In this document: piece after piece, positions 8,893 to 17,428 of the stretch
Position numbering within the stretch: position 1 is the stretch's first letter
How the letters are laid out: each line of letters opens with the position of its first letter
Assembly (NCBI GenBank): GCA_013151215.1
Contig: JAADIS010000110.1
Location: forward strand, 1-64,000
DNA from: Chlorobiota bacterium
Lineage (GTDB): Bacteria > Bacteroidota > Bacteroidia > Bacteroidales > F082
Length of the DNA stretch: 64,000 nt
Direction: 5' to 3'
Made by a program: the position numbers and the translations under genes
The notes under the pieces: model-generated
Databases searched by the model: none
What the model saw: only the letters and a program-made list of their open reading frames with translations
Told to the model about the DNA's origin: nothing

Positions 8893-10326
8893 TTACTTTC
8901 TTGTCAAAAGTACAACATTTTCAACATGATGTGTTTGCGGGAACATATCGACGGGCTGAATTTTGGAAACTTTGTACTTGCTTGCTAAAATAGCGATGTC
9001 GCGAGCCTGGGTTGCCGGGTTGCAGCTCACATAAATTATTTTTTCGGGTTTCGCCTTAAGAATCTGTCTTGTTACTCGCTCGTGCATCCCTGCCCTGGGC
9101 GGATCGACGATGAAAATGTCGGGTTTGCCGTTGTTTACGTAAAAAGCATCATCCAAAACCCTGGCCATATCGCCCGCAAAGAATTTGGTGTTCTCGATGT
9201 TGTTTAGCTTCATATTCTCGTCAGCATCTCTAACGGCATCTTCAACATACTCAATGCCAACTACTTGCTTTACGTGCGAGGCTACAAAGCTGGCTATGGT
9301 TCCTGCGCCGGTATAAAGGTCGTAAACCAGTTCGCCGCCCTTGAAGTCGGCAAAATCGAAAGCCGTCTTATAAAGTTTATATGCTTGTTCGGGATTTGTT
9401 TGGTAAAACGACAAAGGGCCAACTTTGAATTTAAAAGCTTTTTCGCCCTCGATCGGCGATGGCATTTCTTCAATTATATATGGGTTTCCCTTGAAAAGCC
9501 TTGGCTCCAAATCAGTGATGCTGTCGTTTTGTTTTTCGTTGATAACATACATTAGCGATGTTATCTCAGGAAATTTGCCGGCTAAATGCTGAAGCATTTC
9601 CTTGATGTCGGTATCGTCGTACCTGAAAATTAAGATCACCATCAGGTCCCCGGTTTCGGATGTCCGTATTATCAGGTTCCGCAAAAAGCCGTCCCATCTA
9701 CGGGCATTATAAAAAGTCAGATCGTTCTCCAAAGCATATTTTTTCACCTCCAGCCTGATGTCGTTCGACGGGTCTTTTTGCAGATAGCATTTATCGATAT
9801 CAAGGATTTTGTCAAACTTGCCGGGGAGGTGAAACCCCAGGCCATAACTCTCCTCCCTGCTGCTTTCTTCTTTTGAGGGGTCGAAATCAGTTATCCATTT
9901 TTTGTCCGAGAAGCTGTATTCCAGCTTGTTGCGATAATAGAATGTTTTTTCGCTCCCTATTATGGGCAAAAACTCATCATATTCAACTTTTGCTATTCTA
10001 TCAAAAGCATCCTTGACTTGTTTTTGCTTGAATTCCAATTGGGTTTCGTAATCCATCTGTTGCCATTTGCAACCGCCGCAAAGGCCGAAATGCGCGCATC
10101 CGGGCTCAACCCTCAAGTCCGACTTTTTGTGAAACTTAACTATTCTCGCCTCATATAAGTTTCTTTTCTTTTTATAAACTTGGGCATCGACAATGTCGCC
10201 GGGCGCGCCAAAGGGTATAAAAACCACCCTTTCGCCGGTTTTGGCCACGGCTTTTCCATCGGAGCCCGCATCAATAATCTCTAAATTTTCCAGCAAGGGC
10301 AAAGGTGCTTTTTTTCTTCTAGCCAT
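8893..10326 (-). CDS. rlmD: 23S rRNA (uracil-5-)-methyltransferase, RlmD/TrmA family
   Basis: SAM-dependent methylation of a uracil C5 in 23S rRNA. The start at 10326 (MARRKK) is preferred over 10395 because a promoter box lies at 10345-10352, inside the longer reading. Product about 477 residues. An N-terminal TRAM domain (about 10-65) precedes a 4Fe-4S site with Cys77, Cys83, Cys86 and Cys180 (C-x5-C-x2-C-xn-C, as in RlmD/RumA). The methyltransferase domain has DLYTGAGTI for SAM and the nucleophile cysteine in YVSCNPAT. Several Bacteroidota carry more than one paralogue, so the exact target uridine is inferred. It is first in a possible rlmD-DUF438-secreted protein transcript. Confidence 0.92.
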   Translation of the reverse strand: MARRKKAPLPLLENLEIIDAGSDGKAVAKTGERVVFIPFGAPGDIVDAQVYKKKRNLYEARIVKFHKKSDLRVEPGCAHFGLCGGCKWQQMDYETQLEFKQKQVKDAFDRIAKVEYDEFLPIIGSEKTFYYRNKLEYSFSDKKWITDFDPSKEESSREESYGLGFHLPGKFDKILDIDKCYLQKDPSNDIRLEVKKYALENDLTFYNARRWDGFLRNLIIRTSETGDLMVILIFRYDDTDIKEMLQHLAGKFPEITSLMYVINEKQNDSITDLEPRLFKGNPYIIEEMPSPIEGEKAFKFKVGPLSFYQTNPEQAYKLYKTAFDFADFKGGELVYDLYTGAGTIASFVASHVKQVVGIEYVEDAVRDADENMKLNNIENTKFFAGDMARVLDDAFYVNNGKPDIFIVDPPRAGMHERVTRQILKAKPEKIIYVSCNPATQARDIAILASKYKVSKIQPVDMFPQTHHVENVVLLTRK

Positions 10327-10630
10327 TTTATGTTTTTTAGGCGGCAAAGATAGGAAGAATAAAGCTGGGATACTCACGGATTCAACAGCTGCCAATGTTG
10401 CCCCTGCCGCTACCTACCTATGCGCCCTTAAGATTTATAATGGCATAAGGGGTTTGTGGCTAGTGTAAAGTATAGCTGCTCAGCCTATTATGCCCTATCT
10501 GCAATTGTTGATATTTACTTGGCCTATGCTGTTGCCGGTAAATGTTTTTTGAAAGATATTTGCTAATTGTAATTATATTACGGTCTGCAAAAGCTCCCGA
10601 CCAGGGTTATCTTTTGTTAACTGCTTAATA
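10327..10630. other. Divergent intergenic region
   Basis: About 300 bases between rlmD (minus) and the glucosaminidase-like gene (plus). It holds the rlmD promoter box; I see no small gene, tRNA or clear hairpin in the rest, and no convincing TAnnTTTG box for the plus-strand gene. Confidence 0.6.
10345..10352 (-). promoter_or_regulatory. rlmD promoter -7 box
   Basis: CAAAGATA on the plus strand reads TATCTTTG on the minus strand, matching TAnnTTTG. It lies about 19 bases before the chosen rlmD ATG and rules against the longer upstream start. Confidence 0.6.
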
Positions 10631-11584
10631 ATGAGTATGATATATAGGTGTCTGATGATGGTTTTGTTATTTCTGTTTGTTTCCTGCCATGGGGACAAGC
10701 TGAATAATTCGGTCGATTCCCCTAAAAGCGATTCATTGTCCGGCAAAATTGATTCCTCACGGAACAATGTAGATTCGGCTAAATTGAAAATAATCGGGCT
10801 AAAGAAGGTTAAAAAGGTTTCGCCTTCGGAACTTGAGCATGTTGCAGCATCATCGGAAGCCCACCAAAGCAACAAAGCAGTTTCTTATAAGCTCAGGAAA
10901 TATAGCAATGTAACTAATTTTTATAGGCGTATCGCCAAACCGGCCACACGGCTTTGTCTTGACAACAATGTTCCTCCGGCGGCTATTCTGGCCATAGCCG
11001 GGTTGGAATCGGGATGGAACCAAGGTTATGTAGGCCGGATAACAGGAAACATCCTTAGTCTTGGCGCGGTCGGGGATAATTATGAGCTGCCCGCCTTATA
11101 TCTTCCAAGAAGCAAATCGACAGGAAAACTTATTTTTGATTCCTTGGAAATAATAAAATACGACAGCTCGGAATTAAGCTGGGAATTGCGGCCCGCAAGC
11201 CTGAAAAAGGATTACCGCCCGGCAAGCATTGCCGGAACACCCTATCAACTGGCCTATTTTAAATATCATCCGGCAGAAAAAGCAAGGGCCCAGATCAGTA
11301 ATATGAATGATTTTGTGAGATATTTTATTTCGCGCAAGAGCAGGATCTCAGTTTATCGGGCGGCAAGGCATAAAATGGATAGCCTTGTGGCCGCTCACGG
11401 AAAGGATGTGCTGTTGGAAAAATCAACTGTCTTGATGTTCGTGAATCAAATAGGGGGGAGGCCAAACTCGTTTAACTTTAGGGAAACATGGCCGAAGAAG
11501 CTTGAGTACATAATAAGAAATGCCGGTTTGGTTGAATTGACAAAACAATTGAAGGATAATGAGGAATTTAAGGAGGTATGGTAA
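10631..11584 (+). CDS. Glucosaminidase-like lipoprotein
   Basis: 317 residues with a lipoprotein signal peptide (hydrophobic run ending in LFVSC, Cys about 19), a Ser/Asp-rich linker and a globular domain from about 90. The segment PAAILAIAGLESGWNQGYVG followed by NILSLGA resembles the catalytic helix of the GH73/lysozyme-like glucosaminidases, in which the Glu after LxQAxLES is the acid. A long loop and NQIGGRPNSFNFRETWP follow. Peptidoglycan cleavage is therefore likely but not proven. The adjacent downstream gene is an L,D-transpeptidase whose possible ATG overlaps this stop codon, so the pair probably makes a wall-editing unit. The start could also be the ATG at residue 3. Confidence 0.72.
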   Translation: MSMIYRCLMMVLLFLFVSCHGDKLNNSVDSPKSDSLSGKIDSSRNNVDSAKLKIIGLKKVKKVSPSELEHVAASSEAHQSNKAVSYKLRKYSNVTNFYRRIAKPATRLCLDNNVPPAAILAIAGLESGWNQGYVGRITGNILSLGAVGDNYELPALYLPRSKSTGKLIFDSLEIIKYDSSELSWELRPASLKKDYRPASIAGTPYQLAYFKYHPAEKARAQISNMNDFVRYFISRKSRISVYRAARHKMDSLVAAHGKDVLLEKSTVLMFVNQIGGRPNSFNFRETWPKKLEYIIRNAGLVELTKQLKDNEEFKEVW

Positions 11585-12198
11585 AAGTAATCGGATATAA
11601 GCTGGTTAGCAGAATATTTATGTCGGCCTTGTTTGTTGTCATGGTAAATATCAATAGTTCTTGCCAAAGCAATAAATCGCCCAAAATAGATTCATATAAC
11701 AAAATCACGGAAAGTTTTTCCCTTAATAAATCCGGTAAGACGATTATAGTGGACAAAGGGGAAAGGAAGATGATATTGTTCAAGGACGGAAAAAAACTAA
11801 GCGCTTTTAAGGTAACTATAGGTGAGGAGCCGGGGAACAAGCGGAGGAGCGGCGATAACCGCACCCCGGAAGGAATTTTTGTCGTTGGGAAGATAGAGAA
11901 TTCAAAAAACTGGTATTATTACCCTGACAACGATACTTCCGAACCCGTTTTAGGGGCTTATGGGGATTGGTTCATACGTTTAATAGTACCTGGTTTTCAA
12001 GGCATAGGGATTCATGGCCACTATCATGACAACGATTTGGGTAATCGAGCCAGTAAGGGCTGTATAAGGTTGAGCAATAATAAATTACAAGAAGTTGTGG
12101 ATTTTGCTGAAGTTGGTACGCCGGTATTGATAATACCGGGCAAAAAAGATGTTGAGGCTAATACCGAAGAGCTAAAAGCAGTTATTAACCACAGATAG
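11578..12198 (+). CDS. L,D-transpeptidase (YkuD domain), probable lipoprotein
   Basis: Makes or edits 3-3 peptidoglycan crosslinks or anchors proteins to the wall. Of 206 residues, the YkuD domain covers about 55-178 and contains the signature HGH (His146, His148) and SKGCIRLSN with nucleophile Cys162 and Arg164. The N-terminus is hydrophobic and ends in NINSSCQS, so lipidation at Cys29 is plausible. The ATG at 11578 overlaps the upstream stop; an alternative ATG at 11620 gives a shorter, more typical signal peptide. An AGGAGG lies one base before 11578, too close to act as a normal ribosome binding site there. Coupled with the preceding glucosaminidase-like gene. Confidence 0.88.
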   Translation: MVKVIGYKLVSRIFMSALFVVMVNINSSCQSNKSPKIDSYNKITESFSLNKSGKTIIVDKGERKMILFKDGKKLSAFKVTIGEEPGNKRRSGDNRTPEGIFVVGKIENSKNWYYYPDNDTSEPVLGAYGDWFIRLIVPGFQGIGIHGHYHDNDLGNRASKGCIRLSNNKLQEVVDFAEVGTPVLIIPGKKDVEANTEELKAVINHR

Positions 12199-12342
12199 GC
12201 ATTACTTTTAAGTTGTATAGCTTCCCGAATAGCATTTCGTGCCCCGTCTTGATGAATTGTTCCTTGATGTCGCTTGGCGGACAAGCAAGATTTTCGCTCA
12301 TAACCGAACTAAGAACTTTCATCTATGCTTTTCAGAATTACT

Positions 12343-12350
12343 TACATTTG
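12343..12350 (+). promoter_or_regulatory. Promoter -7 box of BatA-like gene
   Basis: TACATTTG matches TAnnTTTG and lies 15 bases before the ATG at 12365. It supports that start over an in-frame ATG at 12239, which would lie upstream of the predicted transcript. Confidence 0.55.
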
Positions 12351-12364
12351 GGGCGTCAAAAAAA

Positions 12365-14437
12365 ATGAATATGAGTTTTACGAATCCTGAAATATTATAT
12401 GCCCTTCCGGCTGTCTTGATCCCCCTGGTCATCCATTTGTTCAATTTTAGGAGATATAAGAAATTTTATTTCAGCAACATAAGCCTGCTCAGGGACATCA
12501 GCATTGAAACAAAGCGGCAAAGCCGCGTTAAGCACCTGATAGTTATGTTGTTGCGGATGCTTGCCGTTTTGGCCCTAATTTTTGCGTTCGCAGGCCCGCG
12601 CTTCGGGAAGGAGCAGGGCGAACCTAAGAACGACAAGATTATAAATGCAATTTATATCGACAATTCCTTTAGCATGCAAGCAGGGGATTTAAATGGTAGA
12701 GTGTTCGACAGGGCGGTAATGCTTGCGCGAAGATTGGTCAAGAACTCCTCCAAGGATGCGGTTTTCGTCGTTCTAGACAACGACAAAAAAAACGGTTTGC
12801 GGAAATTAAACAAGGATGAAGCATTGAGCTTTATCGATAATGCCACAATAAATTTAATGCCGGCCGGAATACCTTCCGTAATGGACGAGTTCAGTAGGTT
12901 TGCATCATTGAACAAAGATTATTTGCTTAAGGCCTATTTGTTTTCCGACTTCCAGAAATCGGCTTTTTTAGCTGATCAGATTCATGCCGACAGTATAGCA
13001 GAGTGGAATTTCATCAACCTTTTCAATCAGGAAACGGCCAATGTCTTTATTGACACTTGTTTTATAAAAAGCCCTGTATTGCTCCCCAACACCATCGAAA
13101 AAGTCTTTGTCGGTATTAAAAATGCCTCGGCGAACAACATCCATGGGCTGGGGATAAAACTTTTTATTGATGGTGAGAACAAGTCCATCTCCAATGTCGA
13201 TTTGGAAGCAAAGGACGAAAAAGTTGTCGAAATGCAGTTCAACACTGCCGGGGGCGGATGGAAAAATGCCCGTTTGGAAATCGAGGATTATCCCATTACT
13301 TTCGACAATACGATGTACTTTACCTTTAAAGTAAGCAATAAAATTAATGTCCTGGCCATAAACCCGCAGCAGGAAAATAAATACCTGAAGGCGTTTTATA
13401 ATTCCGACTCCATATTTGACTTCTCGCAAACCGATTATAAATCAATCGATTATCAAAATCTGAATACCAATAAACTGATAATTGTCAATGGGCTGGACAA
13501 TCTTTCGAGCGGTTTGATCAATAAGCTGAAGGATTATGCGGGTCAGGGCGGTAACTTGATGCTCATTCCGCCTTCGGACGATAATGTCGAATCGTTCAAT
13601 AATATGCTTGCTAAGTTGAAAATGGGCAAAATAAGCGGGCCTTTTGTTGCCGAAACAAGGGTGAAAGGCATAAAACTAGTGAATAGCATATTTGAGAATG
13701 CCATAGCGGAAATACCCGAAAATGCAGATCTGCCTGTCGTTTTTAAGCAATTTGCTTATGAGGATGATTTTAAGTCGAAGACAGAAAGCCTGCTAAGCCT
13801 TTTGAATGGCGATGATTTATTGCTGAAGAAAAACATGGGCAACGGTATTGTTTATTTGTTGAATATCTCCCTCGACGACAGTTTTAGCAATTTCGCCAGG
13901 CATCAGCTTTTTATCCCTATGATGTACGGTGCCGCAATAGAAGGCGAAAGTGTCAGCAGCTTATATGAAATTGTCGGAAGGCCTACGGAAGTCGAGGTCG
14001 TGATAAATCAACAAGCTTTAAATTCCGACGACGATAATGTTTTTGCCCTTAAGCCAGCCAAGGGCGATTTTAGTTTTATTCCTTATCAGGAAAAGTCAGG
14101 GAATAAGGTCTATCTGTCGTTCGATAAATTGCCGGGGGAAGCAGGTGTTTTTTCGTTACAGGTAAACAATGGCGAAGATAAAAGCAGCGGCCTGCCGAGA
14201 ATCGCCTTCAACTATAATCGCAACGAATCTTTAATGGATTTTTATTCAGCTGCTTCAGTGGGGAAATTGCTCGAAAAAGCTGGCGTGGCCAATTTTAGGC
14301 TTATGGAATTCCAGGATGCATCCACTAATGAAGTTATCAACAGTGGGCAAAACGAGAGCCGTCAATGGCGCGTATTTATTATATTCGCACTTTTATTTTT
14401 AATGGTCGAAATACTAATTTTGAGGTTTTGGCCTTAA
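12365..14437 (+). CDS. BatA-type vWA membrane protein
   Basis: About 690 residues. The N-terminus is the BatA/aerotolerance-type module with two membrane helices (FTNPEILYALPAVLIPLVIHLF and LIVMLLRMLAVLALIFAFAGPRF). It is followed by a von Willebrand A domain whose metal site reads D-N-S-F-S (Asp99, Ser101, Ser103). A long periplasmic beta-rich part follows, then a final helix (WRVFIIFALLFLMVEILILRFW). Relatives sit in Bacteroidota bat operons or alone; their role in envelope integrity or stress tolerance is known only in outline. Here no batB/C/D gene or MoxR ATPase is adjacent. It has its own promoter and is followed by parC after 53 bases. Confidence 0.85.
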   Translation: MNMSFTNPEILYALPAVLIPLVIHLFNFRRYKKFYFSNISLLRDISIETKRQSRVKHLIVMLLRMLAVLALIFAFAGPRFGKEQGEPKNDKIINAIYIDNSFSMQAGDLNGRVFDRAVMLARRLVKNSSKDAVFVVLDNDKKNGLRKLNKDEALSFIDNATINLMPAGIPSVMDEFSRFASLNKDYLLKAYLFSDFQKSAFLADQIHADSIAEWNFINLFNQETANVFIDTCFIKSPVLLPNTIEKVFVGIKNASANNIHGLGIKLFIDGENKSISNVDLEAKDEKVVEMQFNTAGGGWKNARLEIEDYPITFDNTMYFTFKVSNKINVLAINPQQENKYLKAFYNSDSIFDFSQTDYKSIDYQNLNTNKLIIVNGLDNLSSGLINKLKDYAGQGGNLMLIPPSDDNVESFNNMLAKLKMGKISGPFVAETRVKGIKLVNSIFENAIAEIPENADLPVVFKQFAYEDDFKSKTESLLSLLNGDDLLLKKNMGNGIVYLLNISLDDSFSNFARHQLFIPMMYGAAIEGESVSSLYEIVGRPTEVEVVINQQALNSDDDNVFALKPAKGDFSFIPYQEKSGNKVYLSFDKLPGEAGVFSLQVNNGEDKSSGLPRIAFNYNRNESLMDFYSAASVGKLLEKAGVANFRLMEFQDASTNEVINSGQNESRQWRVFIIFALLFLMVEILILRFWP

Positions 14438-14490
14438 GTTAATTATTGACAGAAAATTAAATACGATAAGTAGGGGTTTTTGATTGAGTT

Positions 14491-17304
14491 ATGAGCGAGA
14501 ACGAAGAATTACGGAAGTTAGAGGATGAAAAAATGGCAGCGGATAATTCCATAAACAGGGTAAGACACCTTAGCGGAATGTATGAAAGCTGGTTTTTGGA
14601 TTATGCCTCTTATGTGATTTTAGAAAGGGCCGTTCCCGGGATCAACGATGGATTGAAACCAGTGCAAAGGCGTATCTTGCATTCAATGAGCCGTATGGAA
14701 GACGGGCGGTTCAACAAGGTGGCCAATATTATAGGGCATACTATGCAGTTCCACCCTCACGGGGATGCTTCAATAGGCGATGCCTTGGTTCAATTGGGCC
14801 AAAAGGAAATGCTTATCGATACCCAGGGGAACTGGGGCAACACCTTGACCGGCGATAGTTCGGCGGCGCCCAGATATATCGAGGCTAGACTCTCCAAATT
14901 TGCCAAGGAAATAGTTTTCAACCCCAAAACAACCGAGTGGACCTCGAGTTACGACGGAAGGAACAAGGAGCCTGTGTCGCTGCCCGTTAAATTCCCGCTC
15001 CTGCTTGCCCAGGGCGTTGAAGGAATTGCAGTAGGCCTGGCATCTAAGATACTGCCCCATAATTTTAACGAACTTATCGATGCCTCTGTTAACTATTTGC
15101 AAAACAAGGATTTCGAGCTTTTCCCCGACTTCCTAACAGGAGGGATGGCCGATGTGTCGAAATATAACAAAGGTTTGCGCGGAGGAAAAGTAAGGGTGAG
15201 GGCCCGTATAAAGCTTATTGATAAAAAAACGCTTGCCATTACCGAAATCCCTTTTACCACAACAACCGGAACCTTAATTGATTCCATTGTAAACGCCAAC
15301 AACAAGGGAAAGATCAAGATCAAGAAGATTGACGACAACACTGCCGAGAATGTCGAGATATTGATACATCTTTCTGCGAATGTGTCGCCCGACCAAACAA
15401 TAGACGCTCTTTATGCGTTCACCAACTGCGAGGTTTCCATATCCCCCAACTCTTGCGTGATTAAAGAAAATCGTCCTGTTTTCGAGGCTGTCGATGAAAT
15501 TTTGAAGCATAATACCGACCAAACGGTTTACCTCTTGAAGCGCGAGCTTGAAATACGACTGAACGAGCTCGAAAACCAATGGCATAATTCCTCCCTGGAG
15601 AAAATATTCATCGAAAACAGAATATACCTACGGATAGAGGATTGCGAGACCTGGGAATGCGTAATTAAAACCATTGACGAAGGCTTGAAGCCTTTTAAGA
15701 AATTGCTGAGACGGGAAGTTGTTGAGGATGATATCGTTAGGCTCACCGAGATAAAGATTAAGAGAATATCGAAATACAACGCCTTTAAGGCCGACGATTA
15801 TATCAAAGGGGTTGAAAGCGAAATGGAGGAGGTTAAAAACCATCTGGACAACCTTATAAGCTATTCGATAAATTATTTCCGCCAGATAAAGAAAAAGTAC
15901 GGAAAGGAATTCCCTCGTAAAACAGAGCTGAGGAACTTCGATACGATTGAGGCGGCATCAGTGGCCGTGGCAAATCAGAAGCTATACCTCAACAGGGAAG
16001 ACGGCTTTGCCGGGACGTCCCTTAAAAAAAACGAGTTTGTCTCAGAATGTTCCGATATCGACGACATAATAGTGTTTAGGAAAGATGGGACCTTTATGGT
16101 TACCAAGGTTAGTTCCAAGTTCTTTGTGGGAAGCAATGTCCTGCACATAGAGGTGTTCGACAAGAACGACGACCGCACTATTTACAATATGATCTATCGC
16201 GACGGTACCAGGGGCAATTATTATGTGAAGCGTTTTGGGGTTACTAGCATTACGCGCGACAAGGATTATGACCTGACAAGGGGCAGCGTCGGCACCAAGG
16301 TGGTCTATTTTACCGCCAACCCGAACGGGGAGGCGGAAATCATAAAAGTGAACCTGCGCCCCAAGGCGCGCTTGACTAAGCTGAGCTTCGATTTTGACTT
16401 CAGCGGCCTGGCTATAAAAGGCCGGAATGCAAAAGGCAATATCCTAACCAAGCACAATATCAAGAATATTATCCAAAAAGAGGAAGGCGTGTCAACCCTG
16501 GGCGCCATCGATATATGGTATGACGATACCGTCAGGAGGCTTAATACCGATGAAAGAGGTAAATATATTGGTGCCTTTAAAGGCGAGGACAAGATCCTCT
16601 CGATAATGTCGAGCGCAGAGTTTCGCCTGACGGGTTTCGATGTCTCAACCCATTTCGACGATGGCTTGCTCCATATTGAAAAACATGACCCCAAAAAGCT
16701 TGTTACGGCCGTTTATTTCGACGGGGATCAAAAAAAGTATTACGTAAAACGTTTCGATATCCCTGAAACTACTTATTCCAATAAAAAATATTTCTTTGGT
16801 AGTGAAGGCAAGGGCTCTAGGTTTGTGATGTTCTCAGTTGATCATCTGCCTGTTATTCAGTTGGATATAAAGTCGAAATCAGGAGAGGTTGAAACTGAGG
16901 TTATACCATTGGCCGATTTCATCGGTGTGAAAAGTTACAGGGCCAAGGGCAAGCGGCTTTCGAATAAGGATATTAAAAAACTGAGGTTTTTGGAACCTTT
17001 ACCTTATGATGAAACCATTGTTGAAGATGAAAACGGGGATGCCGGGGGAACTGACGCAGAAGCTGTTGACCTAGTGCCAGACGAAAATCCCGATTTGCCG
17101 ACAATAGAAAGTCCCGACGGTTTAATCCCGGATGCGAAGACCCCGGATGACGAAGGCGAAGGGGCTGTCAAGGATGTAGGGGGGAAATCGAAGCCTATAA
17201 GCCCAAGGAACAAAAAAACCCCCCCCGGGAACAAGGAGGCTAAAAAGAAAGACAATACTGCTTTCATCGATAATGACGACACTCAGATGGAGTTGGATTT
17301 CTAG
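14491..17304 (+). CDS. parC: DNA topoisomerase IV subunit A (GyrA/ParC family)
   Basis: ATP-dependent type IIA topoisomerase breaking and rejoining subunit. 937 residues. The N-terminal module shows YASYVILERAVPGINDGLKPVQRRIL, the quinolone-region HPHGDASIGDALV (about 88-100) and the active-site tyrosine Tyr129 in AAPRYIEARL. The C-terminal half has beta-pinwheel-like repeats but no canonical GyrA box, which favours ParC over GyrA. The last ~100 residues are a low-complexity acidic/lysine tail ending in DDTQMELDF. No subunit B gene is in the window. A type IIA topoisomerase is certain; the choice of ParC over GyrA is likely. Confidence 0.92.
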   Translation: MSENEELRKLEDEKMAADNSINRVRHLSGMYESWFLDYASYVILERAVPGINDGLKPVQRRILHSMSRMEDGRFNKVANIIGHTMQFHPHGDASIGDALVQLGQKEMLIDTQGNWGNTLTGDSSAAPRYIEARLSKFAKEIVFNPKTTEWTSSYDGRNKEPVSLPVKFPLLLAQGVEGIAVGLASKILPHNFNELIDASVNYLQNKDFELFPDFLTGGMADVSKYNKGLRGGKVRVRARIKLIDKKTLAITEIPFTTTTGTLIDSIVNANNKGKIKIKKIDDNTAENVEILIHLSANVSPDQTIDALYAFTNCEVSISPNSCVIKENRPVFEAVDEILKHNTDQTVYLLKRELEIRLNELENQWHNSSLEKIFIENRIYLRIEDCETWECVIKTIDEGLKPFKKLLRREVVEDDIVRLTEIKIKRISKYNAFKADDYIKGVESEMEEVKNHLDNLISYSINYFRQIKKKYGKEFPRKTELRNFDTIEAASVAVANQKLYLNREDGFAGTSLKKNEFVSECSDIDDIIVFRKDGTFMVTKVSSKFFVGSNVLHIEVFDKNDDRTIYNMIYRDGTRGNYYVKRFGVTSITRDKDYDLTRGSVGTKVVYFTANPNGEAEIIKVNLRPKARLTKLSFDFDFSGLAIKGRNAKGNILTKHNIKNIIQKEEGVSTLGAIDIWYDDTVRRLNTDERGKYIGAFKGEDKILSIMSSAEFRLTGFDVSTHFDDGLLHIEKHDPKKLVTAVYFDGDQKKYYVKRFDIPETTYSNKKYFFGSEGKGSRFVMFSVDHLPVIQLDIKSKSGEVETEVIPLADFIGVKSYRAKGKRLSNKDIKKLRFLEPLPYDETIVEDENGDAGGTDAEAVDLVPDENPDLPTIESPDGLIPDAKTPDDEGEGAVKDVGGKSKPISPRNKKTPPGNKEAKKKDNTAFIDNDDTQMELDF

Positions 17305-17393
17305 TATCGAATTTAATTTCCCCATAACGGAAACGGGAGCAAAAAACACAATTCCACTTTTACGCAAACAATCTTTTAGAGCCAGGATTTTTG

Positions 17394-17401
17394 TATATTT
17401 G
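17394..17401 (+). promoter_or_regulatory. Promoter -7 box of AAA+ gene
   Basis: TATATTTG matches TAnnTTTG, 28 bases before the AAA+ gene ATG. No good -33 TTTG was found at the usual distance. Confidence 0.5.
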
Positions 17402-17428
17402 ATTCAAATTAATTGATGATCAAAAACT

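Noticed and set aside
10327..10395. Longer start for rlmD
   Set aside because: Would include the TATCTTTG promoter box as coding sequence, and the family begins near MARRKK.
11571..11576. AGGAGG as ribosome binding site of the L,D-transpeptidase gene
   Set aside because: Spacing of one base to the ATG at 11578 is too short, and it is part of the upstream coding end; Bacteroidota rarely use strong sites.
12239..12364. Longer start for the BatA-like gene
   Set aside because: Adds 42 residues unlike the family and lies upstream of the TACATTTG promoter box at 12343.
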